Shown here in pieces: positions 1 through 7,715 of a stretch of DNA of 44,306 nt. Each line of letters begins with the position of its first letter. Position 1 is the stretch's first letter. The DNA comes from Thermodesulfobium sp. 4217-1 (GTDB lineage Bacteria; Thermodesulfobiota; Thermodesulfobiia; Thermodesulfobiales; Thermodesulfobiaceae): NCBI RefSeq assembly GCF_039822205.1, contig NZ_JBAGBW010000017.1, positions 1 to 44,306 on the forward strand. The letters run 5' to 3'. The notes under the pieces were generated by a model, which saw nothing but the letters and a program-made list of their open reading frames with translations, was not told the DNA's origin and ran no database searches. The position numbers and the translations under genes are program-made.

Positions 1-950
1 TTTGTTGCCTGTATAAGATTGTTGGTTTCTAAGAGAAGTGCATTAATATTTTCAACTGTCTTTTTTATAGCAGGAGTAATCTCATCTTTATCATCTTTTT
101 GTAAAATTTGTAAGCTTAAATCGCCCTCAGCAATCTTATTTAGAGCGCCTATAAAAACTTTTTGCATTTCATCAGAAAAAGCGTCCAAAGCCCTTGCCAT
201 CTGACCAATTTCATCGTTGGCAGTAAGCCTCAGCCTATTGCTAAAATGTCCCTTTGACATTTCATTTATAAGCTCTTGAGTTTTTTTCAAAGGATTGCTG
301 ATAATCTTTGAAATAACAATACCCAATAAAATTGCTAGGAATAAAGTTATAAGCATAAGAATTACCATTAAGATGCTGCTATTGTTAGCAGTAGCATTAT
401 TAATATCTGCCATATCTTTTGCATGAGTCAGCTTCATATCTTTCATTTTAGTAAGAAGATTGTCAGTTGACACGCCGGCCTTGCCCAAATCTCCGTTTTG
501 ACTCAGCAAAGCTGTAGCCTCAGCGTTTCTGTTCGCCTGGACTAGGGCTATTTCTTTATCTAACTGATTTTTATAATTAGACCAGGAAGCCTGAAATTCT
601 TGAAAAAGATTTCTCATTTGATCTGAATTGGTCATAGTAGAAAATTCTTTGCTAAGTGAGTCTATATTAGCGCTGTCTTGTTTAATTTTCGCAATACGAT
701 CCTGAATTTCGTTAGGGCTCTGTGCATTAACCATTTCAGAAGAATTCAACTTAACTCTGTCAAATGCAACCGAAATTCTTAATAGCCTCTCCAAGGGTAC
801 TGTCATATTCCCGTACATATTATTGCTATTTTGAGAAACGTTCTTCAAAGCAATGACGCCAAAAATTCCCATTATGCCTGAAATAATTGCAATCAATATA
901 AAGCTTAACAACAATTTTTTTCCAATCTTCAAATTGCTAAACCATTCCAT
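1..950 (-). CDS. Methyl-accepting chemotaxis protein, 3' part cut by window edge
   Basis: A membrane chemoreceptor that would pass ligand signals to the CheA/CheW pair encoded upstream. The reading frame is open from the ATG at 950 to base 1, about 316 codons. It begins MEWFSNLKIGKKLLLSF, typical of receptors with a four-helix-bundle sensor. A first membrane helix spans about residues 9-30, a helical periplasmic region of about 150 residues follows, and a second membrane helix lies near residues 190-212. A HAMP linker then starts (ISNPLKKTQELINEMSKGHF), possibly followed by a second HAMP-like unit (EGDLSLQI). The signalling domain and its methylation sites lie outside the window. AGGAGG stands 5 nt before the ATG. 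It is the last visible gene of the che operon, 22 nt after the MBL gene. The family is certain; the ligand is unknown. Confidence 0.9.
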   Translation of the reverse strand, partial: MEWFSNLKIGKKLLLSFILIAIISGIMGIFGVIALKNVSQNSNNMYGNMTVPLERLLRISVAFDRVKLNSSEMVNAQSPNEIQDRIAKIKQDSANIDSLSKEFSTMTNSDQMRNLFQEFQASWSNYKNQLDKEIALVQANRNAEATALLSQNGDLGKAGVSTDNLLTKMKDMKLTHAKDMADINNATANNSSILMVILMLITLFLAILLGIVISKIISNPLKKTQELINEMSKGHFSNRLRLTANDEIGQMARALDAFSDEMQKVFIGALNKIAEGDLSLQILQKDDKDEITPAIKKTVENINALLLETNNLIQAT

Positions 951-972
951 TGTCTTCCTCCTTTTTAGTATC

Positions 973-1566
973 TTATTTTTTTAGCATTGAAAGGGATTTC
1001 TTTAAAACAGCCTCCACACCCCTATCCAGAGGACCTCCATGCCCAAAATATATAATTCTTATTTTCAGAGAACAAACCCTCTCAAAAACTCTTATAAACT
1101 CATCTTCATATGAGTTTCCAGTAGATTTAATAATTAGAGGACTGTCTCCAGCAAATAAAATTTGGTTTTTCTTGTCGTAGAGCAAGATAGAATCATTGCT
1201 ATGACCAGGCATGTAAATAACTTCAAGGCTTGCATCTCCAGCTTTTATAACCTCCCCATCCCTCAATATCACATCTATACCATCGATTAAATTTGAAAAT
1301 GCCATTACTATAGGATTAAACTCTTTTTTTATCTCGCCAAGCATGCCCACATGGTCATAATGACTATGTGTCAAGATAAGTTGCTCAACTCTTTTTTTAC
1401 CCACTCCTGTAGAGGCATTTTTAATCTTGCTAATTATGCTTGGGTCTCTGCCAGCATCTATAAGGGTATTTACATCTGGTATGCTATTAAAATCTCCAGT
1501 AATAAGATATACGTTAGATGTATAGACATGAGATTTATACCCTTCGACCAAATTTAAGACCTTCAT
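973..1566 (-). CDS. MBL-fold metallo-hydrolase in the chemotaxis operon
   Basis: A 197-residue metallo-beta-lactamase-fold hydrolase. The metal motif HxHxDH is intact as THSHYDHVG (His67, His69, Asp71, His72). Further ligands are His122 in PGHSND, Asp141 in FAGDSP and His176 in FGHGG, so a two-metal site is expected. The protein is the short, single-domain type, and no flavodoxin or RNase (beta-CASP) domain is attached, so it is neither an FprA nor an RNase J relative. It overlaps the end of the CheR-like gene by 4 nt and precedes the receptor gene, so it is translated with the chemotaxis proteins. Its substrate cannot be told from sequence; a hydrolytic role in signalling is only a guess from position. 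Confidence 0.85.
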   Translation of the reverse strand: MKVLNLVEGYKSHVYTSNVYLITGDFNSIPDVNTLIDAGRDPSIISKIKNASTGVGKKRVEQLILTHSHYDHVGMLGEIKKEFNPIVMAFSNLIDGIDVILRDGEVIKAGDASLEVIYMPGHSNDSILLYDKKNQILFAGDSPLIIKSTGNSYEDEFIRVFERVCSLKIRIIYFGHGGPLDRGVEAVLKKSLSMLKK

Positions 1567-2186
1567 CTTTTAGCAGCCTGTGTTTCAGATTTTTTAAATA
1601 GCTGGGCATTTGATACTATTGGCACAAAAAGATTTTCTATCTCGTTAGGAATCTTTTGAGTCTGTTCCACTGCCAAAAAACCGCCAACGTTAAGTGAATT
1701 ATAAAACATAGTTAATACTTTTATCCTTTCTTCATAGCTGAAATGAAGCAGTACATTTTTACACAAAATCAGATCAAAGTTTTCCTCAATTGGCTTTAAT
1801 GTTAAAAGGTCATGACGTCTAAAACTAACAGATTTTCTTATTTCCTCTATAATCTGAAAATATTTTCCACCATCTACATCAACAAAATACTTAGAGAGTA
1901 TCTCTTTCGGAATCCTTTCTACCTGCTCTCGTGGATAAATACCATCCAAGATAATCTTGTCAAACTGTTGACTCTGATCTATGTCGGTAGCTATTATCTT
2001 GATATTTCGAAAATACATATACCCTACATTTTCTCTAAATATGATAGAGAGAGAATATGGCTCTGGGCCCATAGCACACCCTGCATCCCAAATCTTGATT
2101 CTCTGTCTTGATGCTAAAGATTTTAGACAGTTATCCCTGATAAGCTCCAGAGTTTGCATATCTCGAAAAAAGTATGTAAATGCCAT
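1563..2186 (-). CDS. cheR: CheR-type receptor methyltransferase, catalytic domain only
   Basis: Predicted SAM-dependent methyltransferase that adds methyl groups to receptor glutamates. The 207 residues contain the CheR catalytic core: a FFRD entry (residues 6-9), the SAM-binding stretch DAGCAMGPEPYSLSI (about 34-48) and CKNVLLHF, the equivalent of the usual CRNVLIYF. CheR proteins are usually about 270 residues, with an N-terminal helical domain that positions the substrate; here that domain is absent because translation starts where the catalytic domain begins. The ATG overlaps the stop of cheW (TGATG). The upstream sequence is cheW in another frame, so the domain is missing rather than mis-started. 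No partner methylesterase (CheB) is in the visible operon. Confidence 0.85.
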   Translation of the reverse strand: MAFTYFFRDMQTLELIRDNCLKSLASRQRIKIWDAGCAMGPEPYSLSIIFRENVGYMYFRNIKIIATDIDQSQQFDKIILDGIYPREQVERIPKEILSKYFVDVDGGKYFQIIEEIRKSVSFRRHDLLTLKPIEENFDLILCKNVLLHFSYEERIKVLTMFYNSLNVGGFLAVEQTQKIPNEIENLFVPIVSNAQLFKKSETQAAKR

Positions 2187-2683
2187 CAGATTGCACTCTC
2201 GATGGCTTCGAAGTCATCTTCGGTCAGCAATTTATCACAATCAAGCAAGAGCTTTACTTCATCCCCCACTTTTCCAATACCTTTCACAAATCGACTCCCC
2301 TCTTTTTTAAGCTTCGGTGGCTCGACAATATTTTCATCTAATATCGATATTACTTCTGAAACGACGTCCACTATAAGACCAATAGACACATCGTTAACTT
2401 CTATTACAATTATGCAAGTTCTATCGTTGTACTCTATAAATTCCTTACCGAATCGAAGTCTCACATCCATAACAGGAATTATTTTCCCTCTCAGATTTAT
2501 AATACCCTTCACATAATTCGGTAGATCGGGCACCTTAGTAATAGGTTGATATCCTATAATCTCAACAACATATCTTATTTCTATGCCATAGAATTCATTT
2601 CCCAAAGAAAAAGTCAGAAATTTCCCCTTCTGTGTGTCCTCATCATCATTAACATCAAGTTCTTGATTCGTATCTTGACTCAT
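2186..2683 (-). CDS. cheW: CheW chemotaxis coupling protein
   Basis: Scaffold protein linking receptors to CheA. The single CheW beta-barrel domain is recognisable from FLTFSLGNEFYGIEI, IIGYQPITKVPDLPNYVKG and INLRGKIIPVMDVRLRFG, followed by IVIEVNDVSIGLIVDVVSEV. Length is normal for the family. The frame can be opened at a GTG at 2692, but that codon is part of the Shine-Dalgarno sequence (AAGGAGGTG). The ATG three codons later, at 2683, has 8 nt spacing and is the start chosen here. The gene lies 11-20 nt after cheA and overlaps the cheR start by 1 nt, so it is part of the same operon. Confidence 0.95.
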   Translation of the reverse strand: MSQDTNQELDVNDDEDTQKGKFLTFSLGNEFYGIEIRYVVEIIGYQPITKVPDLPNYVKGIINLRGKIIPVMDVRLRFGKEFIEYNDRTCIIVIEVNDVSIGLIVDVVSEVISILDENIVEPPKLKKEGSRFVKGIGKVGDEVKLLLDCDKLLTEDDFEAIESAI

Positions 2684-2703
2684 ATTAAACACCTCCTTGC
2701 TTT

Positions 2704-4770
2704 TTAACTTGCCACTAACCCGTTCACATCCAATATAAGGCTTATGCTCCCGTCACCAAGTAATGTGCACCCAGCCAACTCGGAAATGTGCTTTAAATTT
2801 TTTATATACTTTGGAAGACTTTTTACGACAACCTGTTGCTGTCCAATAAGCTCATCAGCAAACAAACATATACTCTTTCCATCCTGTTCGAGCATAACAA
2901 TTATCCCCTCAGATAAGCTGGTAATATCAGTTTCAATTTTGAAATGTGAATGCATTCTCAATATGGGATAACACTGACCCCTAACCATCAACATCTCTAC
3001 GTTGTTTGGATCTTTAATCAGATCAGAGTCTTTTGGCCTGAACGATTCTTTTATAGTGTTAATGGGCAGAGTAAACCTTGTATCGCCTACTTTTAAGTTC
3101 ATTCCATCTATAATCGCAAGAGTAAGAGGTATTTTTAAAACTATAGTAGTGCCAGAACCCGCAAGGCTGTCTACTTCAATGGTTCCTCCAACCTTATCTA
3201 TATTGTTTCTAACCACATCCATGCCCACGCCTCTTCCTGAAAATTCAGTAATCTCCTCATTTGTAGAAAATCCTGGCAACATTATTAAGTTATATATTTC
3301 TCTTTCAGTTAAGGACTCTGGGTTTTTGTTTAAAATCCCATTTTTTTGCGCCTTTGCTAAAATTTTTTCTCTGTCTAAGCCGTTTCCGTCATCACTAATT
3401 ATTATCAGCACATCACTACCCGAATTTTTTGCTTCAAGGGTTACCGTGCCAGCACGTGGTTTTCCAACTGATTCTCTATAACCAGGCATCTCAATGCCAT
3501 GATCTATTGAATTTCTAATCAAGTGCATAAGCGGATCTGAAATGTGCTCTATAATATTTTTATCAACTTCAGTCTCTTCACCAACCAATTTCAGCTTCAC
3601 TTCTTTTCCCAGCTTTTTACACATATCCCTTACCGTTCTATTCATCTTCTGGAAAGTTCCTGTTAAAGGCACCATTCTAACAGCCATTACTATGTCTTGT
3701 AATTCAGTAGTAATCTTGTTTAGCTGCCTTGCTGATTTATAGAAATTCTGTAAATCAAGATCTTTCAAGTCAGGATTCTGGACAACCATAGCCTCAGCTA
3801 TTACCATCTCTCCTACCAAATCCATAAGCTTATCAAGCTTGGAGACGCTAACATTGATAATATTTTGATGTTCTAAGCTGACATGTTCTTTCTCAGCTTT
3901 TTCAACATCCACCTGACAAGATGGTGAAGGAATTTTTACAGGATTATTTTCAGGAATATTAATCGTTTCAACATTCTTTTTATCTTCATACTCTTCATTT
4001 TGTATCTCAGAAAGATCGATTTTTTCTACAAAAATTGCATTGTTTAGGATATTTTGTACCTCATCAAAATTCTTACTCGTATTGATATAAATCTTAAAAC
4101 CATCAGTTTTAATAATTTCTACGCTTCTATCGTCATCAATATTCTTAGGCTCATAAAGATAGTCATCGCCTACTTCATCAAGCAACTTCAATACAGAAAA
4201 TGCCCTCAAATTTTCCATACCACAATCTTTTTCAAAATAGATTTTAGCTAAAAAAGTTTTTTTAACGTCCTCGCTTTGAGGTCTTGCACTGCTAATATAA
4301 TATTGTTGAACGACTTCTTGGACATCATTTTTATCTGCAATAACTTTATCCACGGATTCTTGTCCACTAATGCTCGATAAAAGAATTTTCAAATCCCCAA
4401 TCAGCTTAGATGGATCGCCATCTACCTCATCACCATTTTTTATTTTGACTAGCTCAACCTTTATGAAGTCAAGACAAGAAAAGACCATATCGTTTACCTT
4501 TGAAAAGTCCAATCCTTGAGGTTTTTGATCTCGGATAAAGAAGAACAGGTCTTCTACAGAGTGTGCAAGCTCTGCAACTTTGTCAAAGAGCATCATAGCT
4601 GAAGAGCCCTTGATCGTATGCATTATACGAAATATCTCATTAATTACATCTGTAGAATACCCTCCCTCATCCTCAGAGGTAATCAATAATTGTTCTAACT
4701 GCTCTATCATCTGAGAAGTCTCAAAGATATATACCTCTAACATAGGATCGTTTTTATAATCATCTGTCAA
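2704..4770 (-). CDS. cheA: CheA chemotaxis histidine kinase
   Basis: Sensor kinase that autophosphorylates and passes phosphate to CheY. Domains in order: P1 Hpt with the phosphorylated His in RIMHTIKGSS (about residue 51); a P2-like CheY-docking region at about 165-265; P3 dimerisation helices (SKLDKLMDLVGEMVIAE, near 310-330); the P4 ATPase with HLIRNSIDHGIE (N box), DDGNGLD (G1) and GRGVGMDVV (G2); and a P5 CheW-like domain at the C-terminus. All key residues are present. The longest frame opens with a GTG at 4779 that lies inside the Shine-Dalgarno GGAGGTG; the TTG at 4770 is 8 nt from GGAGG and is the more probable start. The gene lies between cheY and cheW on one transcript. Confidence 0.95.
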   Translation of the reverse strand: MTDDYKNDPMLEVYIFETSQMIEQLEQLLITSEDEGGYSTDVINEIFRIMHTIKGSSAMMLFDKVAELAHSVEDLFFFIRDQKPQGLDFSKVNDMVFSCLDFIKVELVKIKNGDEVDGDPSKLIGDLKILLSSISGQESVDKVIADKNDVQEVVQQYYISSARPQSEDVKKTFLAKIYFEKDCGMENLRAFSVLKLLDEVGDDYLYEPKNIDDDRSVEIIKTDGFKIYINTSKNFDEVQNILNNAIFVEKIDLSEIQNEEYEDKKNVETINIPENNPVKIPSPSCQVDVEKAEKEHVSLEHQNIINVSVSKLDKLMDLVGEMVIAEAMVVQNPDLKDLDLQNFYKSARQLNKITTELQDIVMAVRMVPLTGTFQKMNRTVRDMCKKLGKEVKLKLVGEETEVDKNIIEHISDPLMHLIRNSIDHGIEMPGYRESVGKPRAGTVTLEAKNSGSDVLIIISDDGNGLDREKILAKAQKNGILNKNPESLTEREIYNLIMLPGFSTNEEITEFSGRGVGMDVVRNNIDKVGGTIEVDSLAGSGTTIVLKIPLTLAIIDGMNLKVGDTRFTLPINTIKESFRPKDSDLIKDPNNVEMLMVRGQCYPILRMHSHFKIETDITSLSEGIIVMLEQDGKSICLFADELIGQQQVVVKSLPKYIKNLKHISELAGCTLLGDGSISLILDVNGLVAS

Positions 4771-4807
4771 ATTTATCACCTCCTTCTTCTAAAAAATTAG
4801 TAATAAA

Positions 4808-5179
4808 TTAAGAACCTAATAGCTTGTTTAGAGTCTGGATAATGCGCTCTTCCTGAAAAGGTTTTACAATAAATGTTTTTGCGCCTAAAATAATAGCTTC
4901 TTTAACCATGGTTTCTTGACCCAATGCAGAAATCATCACTACTTTTGCTTTCGGATCAAAGCTGATTATATTTTTCAACGCATCAATACCGCTCATCTCA
5001 GGCATTGTAATATCCATTGTTACAATATCAGGCTTAAGTTTTTTGTATAGTTCTACTGCTTCAAGACCATTTTTAGCCTCTCCAACAATGTTAAAATCAT
5101 ATTTTTCAAGCATTTTTCTAATAGACAACCTCATAAACATAGTGTCATCTACTATCATCACATTTTTCAGACAAACCAC
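4808..5179 (-). CDS. cheY: CheY response regulator
   Basis: Single-domain receiver that takes phosphate from CheA and acts on the flagellar switch. The acidic pocket is Asp11-Asp12 (IVDD), the phospho-acceptor is Asp56 in VTMDITMPEMSG, the switch Ser is in VVMISALG and the conserved Lys is in FIVKPF. No output domain is attached. The frame is open from a GTG at 5179, but that GTG is part of the Shine-Dalgarno GGAGGTG. The only NTG codon at normal spacing (8 nt) is a CTG at 5170, which would give MKNVMIVDD, the usual CheY beginning. The start is therefore uncertain between 5179 and 5170. The gene follows tetR by about 21-30 nt. Confidence 0.93.
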   Translation of the reverse strand: MVCLKNVMIVDDTMFMRLSIRKMLEKYDFNIVGEAKNGLEAVELYKKLKPDIVTMDITMPEMSGIDALKNIISFDPKAKVVMISALGQETMVKEAIILGAKTFIVKPFQEERIIQTLNKLLGS

Positions 5180-5200
5180 CTCCTTATAATATTAGAGCCA

Positions 5201-5782
5201 TTAAAAAGCTTTTAAAATAAATTTCAATATTGCCATAAAGTAGCTTCTAAGCGAAAACTGGTAATCAAGTAGTCTCCATTTGTAAATAACCCCCCTTAAG
5301 GTTCCATATATGATATCTGTAAGTTGCTCACTCTCAATATCCAAAGAAATTCTATTTTTCTTTATTGCATCCTTTATCAAGCTATTTAGAAAGTTGTTTC
5401 TCTCAAAAAAGATCTCTTTTATTTTTTGTTTGAAATCATCATTTGAAACCAGGCTTTCATAAGAGTTAAATATTACAGTTATCTCTGGATAATTTTCATA
5501 ATAAGAGATAAAAGAATCAATAAACATGTAGATTGAGTCCACAGGATCTAACTTATTATTTTCAATCGATCTCATAATTGCTTTATCATATTGAGAAAAA
5601 TAATCTAAAATAGCCATTATAAGGTCATTTTTCGATTTAAAGTGCTTAAATATTGCAGATTCAGACACGCCCTCTCTTTTTGCAAGCTCTCTGGTAGAGA
5701 GTCCACCAAATTCCTTTTCATTGATAATTTCTATTGCAGTCAATATCAATGTTTCTCTACGATGTAGCAAACTTGATAACAT
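5201..5782 (-). CDS. TetR-family regulator heading the chemotaxis operon
   Basis: A 193-residue TetR-type repressor. The N-terminal helix-turn-helix is clear at about residues 15-60 (LSTRELAKREGVSESAIFKHFKSKNDLIMAIL), and the remaining all-helical part would bind a ligand and dimerise. The ligand is unknown; the length and FKSKNDLI motif are general for the family, including regulators of lipid metabolism or efflux. It is the first gene of the minus-strand run tetR-cheY-cheA-cheW-cheR-MBL-MCP, only about 21 nt before cheY. A good promoter and a perfect palindrome lie directly upstream, so it most likely represses itself and the chemotaxis genes. The ATG at 5782 has GGGGG 6 nt upstream. Confidence 0.88.
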   Translation of the reverse strand: MLSSLLHRRETLILTAIEIINEKEFGGLSTRELAKREGVSESAIFKHFKSKNDLIMAILDYFSQYDKAIMRSIENNKLDPVDSIYMFIDSFISYYENYPEITVIFNSYESLVSNDDFKQKIKEIFFERNNFLNSLIKDAIKKNRISLDIESEQLTDIIYGTLRGVIYKWRLLDYQFSLRSYFMAILKFILKAF

Positions 5783-5810
5783 TTTATGCCCCCAATCCCT
5801 ATCATTATTA

Positions 5811-5830
5811 GTAAGTAATCACTTACTTAC
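5811..5830. promoter_or_regulatory. Palindromic operator, probably for the TetR-family protein
   Basis: A perfect inverted repeat, GTAAGTAA-TCAC-TTACTTAC, with 8-bp arms. It starts 7 nt downstream of the -10 box of the tetR-che promoter and 29 nt before the tetR start codon. The position and symmetry fit a site where the TetR dimer would block its own transcription. That this protein binds it is inferred from adjacency. Confidence 0.75.
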
Positions 5831-5836
5831 CTTACA

Positions 5837-5864
5837 AATATAATACGAAAATTTTTTTTGTCAA
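5837..5864 (-). promoter_or_regulatory. Promoter of the tetR-che operon
   Basis: On the minus strand, TTGACA (5859-5864) and TATATT (5837-5842) are separated by 16 nt, a near-consensus housekeeping promoter. The palindrome at 5811-5830 covers the expected start of transcription. Confidence 0.7.
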
Positions 5865-6044
5865 TAGGGAAATTTTATGTCTATAAAAATAAATATTTTA
5901 ATTAATTCCTTATAAAAAGTTTTCAAATTAAGCTCGGTTCATAACCCTCACCCATCCTACTAAAATGCCCTAAATTGCTGTTAAAATGATGTATTATTAA
6001 TAAAGCTTACATAGGGAGGCAATATTATAAAAGAACAAAATCAT

Positions 6045-6956
6045 ATGAAGTGCACGGTCTGCAAAGAGGATGCGGTAGTAAAGATACCAAGGCACAACCT
6101 TAAGCTCTGCGAAGAGCACTTTAAAGAACACATTGTCTATCAGACACAAAGGGTCATAAAGCATTTTGGTATGCTCGCTAAAGATGACAATATACTTCTT
6201 GCTGTTTCAGGAGGCAAGGACAGTCTGGGGCTCTGGCTTATCTTAAAAGAACTTGGATTCAATGTGAAGGCTCTTCACATAATAATGCCTTTTGGTGAAT
6301 ATTCAGAAAAGTCTTTAGAAATGGTCAAAAGTTGTGCGAAGAAATTAGACGAAAACCCAATATATATTGAAGCAAACAATTATTTAGGCATAGATTTTTT
6401 CAAAGCCTTAAAAATATATAAAAAGCCGATTTGTTCCTTTTGCGGCAAGATAAAGAGATATATACTTTCAACCTATGCGACTAAAAATTCTTACTCCACG
6501 ATAGCTACCGGTCACAACCTGGATGATGAGACGGCATTCTTACTTGGCAATGTATTGCACTGGCATGTTGAATATTTAAATAAACAGGGCCCCGTGTTAG
6601 AAAGCAATCAATTTATGCCAAAAAAGGTTAAACCCTTAGTTCGAATAACAGATGAAGAAATGAGTTTTTTTGCAAAAATCTCAAAAATTGAATATATTGA
6701 AGAAAAATGCCCTTACTCAAGAGACGCGAAATCAATATTTTTTAAAAATATACTAAATGAAATTGACGAAAAGATGCCAGGAACAAAGTCTTTCTTTTAT
6801 CTACAATATATCAAAAATATAAAAAGGACATTCTTTAAAGAATCAGACGAAAAATTAAAAGGGTGCAAAATCTGTCATTATCAGACTTATAATGACGATA
6901 CTTGCTTTTTGTGCAATATAAAATCAAAGATGAAAAGGACAGAAAATGGACATTAA
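6045..6956 (+). CDS. ttuA: TtuA, tRNA thymidine-54 2-thiolation enzyme
   Basis: ATP-dependent sulfurtransferase that makes 2-thiothymidine (s2T54) in the tRNA T-loop, a modification that stiffens tRNA in thermophiles. Visible parts: an N-terminal zinc knuckle (Cys3, Cys6, Cys22, His25), the PP-loop SGGKDS at 55-60, and GHNLDDE at 156-162. The three cysteines expected to hold the [4Fe-4S] cluster are Cys130, Cys133 (CSFC) and Cys222 (EKCPYS). A C-terminal zinc knuckle has Cys274, Cys277, Cys287 and Cys290. The cluster spacing matches that known for the Thermus enzyme. The ATG at 6045 aligns with that protein's start, yet the nearest Shine-Dalgarno (GGGAGG, 6014-6019) is 25 nt away. It overlaps trmI by 11 nt. 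The sulfur carrier TtuB is not in the window. Confidence 0.92.
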   Translation: MKCTVCKEDAVVKIPRHNLKLCEEHFKEHIVYQTQRVIKHFGMLAKDDNILLAVSGGKDSLGLWLILKELGFNVKALHIIMPFGEYSEKSLEMVKSCAKKLDENPIYIEANNYLGIDFFKALKIYKKPICSFCGKIKRYILSTYATKNSYSTIATGHNLDDETAFLLGNVLHWHVEYLNKQGPVLESNQFMPKKVKPLVRITDEEMSFFAKISKIEYIEEKCPYSRDAKSIFFKNILNEIDEKMPGTKSFFYLQYIKNIKRTFFKESDEKLKGCKICHYQTYNDDTCFLCNIKSKMKRTENGH

Positions 6957-7713
6957 TGACAACGAATTAATTGAAGCAATAAATCAAAAGGGTTGGAAAA
7001 AGATATTTCAATTTGATAGCAAACAGAAAATACAGCTGCAAGGCGGATATATCAGTCCTGAAGATATATTAAATTCAACTGAAGGAGAGGTTCTTACTGC
7101 ATCAGACGGCTTGAAATATCATATCTTCAAACCCAGCATACACGACTATATAATGTATGGAATAAAAAGACATACCCAAATAGTATATCCAAAAGAATCT
7201 GGATACATTGTCCTAAAACTCGATATTAGAAGCGGCAAGGTTGTAGGCGAGGCAGGTACAGGTTCGGGTTCCCTAACACTGATCCTCTCTGAGTTGGTTT
7301 CAGAAAAAGGAAAGGTAGTCACATTTGAAATAAGCAAAGATTTTATGAACAATGCCAAAAGAAATATAGAAAGGTTTAGCAAACTTCAAAATATAACCTT
7401 TATAAATGATGATTTTGGCAACTCAGATTATACAGATTTTTTTGATTCGTTTTTTATGGATCTAAAAGAGCCCTGGTTTTACTTCGAAAAGGTAAACAGG
7501 GCACTGAAAAGCGGAGGAAATTTCGCCTTAATAGTCCCAACTACAAACCAGATAACTCAATCAATAAATGAGCTTGAATCGGGCAACTTTTTAGTGGATG
7601 AAATAATAGAAATATCTCACAGAAAGTATAAGATAAATCCAAACAGACTAAGGCCAGAAGATATTATGACAGGTCACACAGGATATCTAATCTTCGCAAG
7701 GAAGATAAGGTAA
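6946..7713 (+). CDS. trmI: TrmI, tRNA (adenine-58-N1) methyltransferase
   Basis: SAM-dependent enzyme that makes 1-methyladenosine at position 58 of the tRNA T-loop; m1A58 pairs with T54 in the tertiary core. The 255-residue length is normal for bacterial TrmI. The SAM site is GEAGTGSGSLTL (residues 101-112), followed by VTFEIS with the ribose-binding Glu. The catalytic region DLKEPWFYFEK carries the family's D-x-x-x-P-W pattern. The gene starts 11 nt inside the end of ttuA, so the two enzymes that modify the T54-A58 pair are translationally coupled. It ends 2 nt before the convergent CofE-like gene, with no hairpin between them. Confidence 0.93.
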   Translation: MDINDNELIEAINQKGWKKIFQFDSKQKIQLQGGYISPEDILNSTEGEVLTASDGLKYHIFKPSIHDYIMYGIKRHTQIVYPKESGYIVLKLDIRSGKVVGEAGTGSGSLTLILSELVSEKGKVVTFEISKDFMNNAKRNIERFSKLQNITFINDDFGNSDYTDFFDSFFMDLKEPWFYFEKVNRALKSGGNFALIVPTTNQITQSINELESGNFLVDEIIEISHRKYKINPNRLRPEDIMTGHTGYLIFARKIR

Positions 7714-7715
7714 TC

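Noticed and set aside
3002-3481. Open frame of 159 codons on the plus strand inside cheA
   Set aside because: It is antisense to the conserved ATPase domain and shows no protein-like features of its own.
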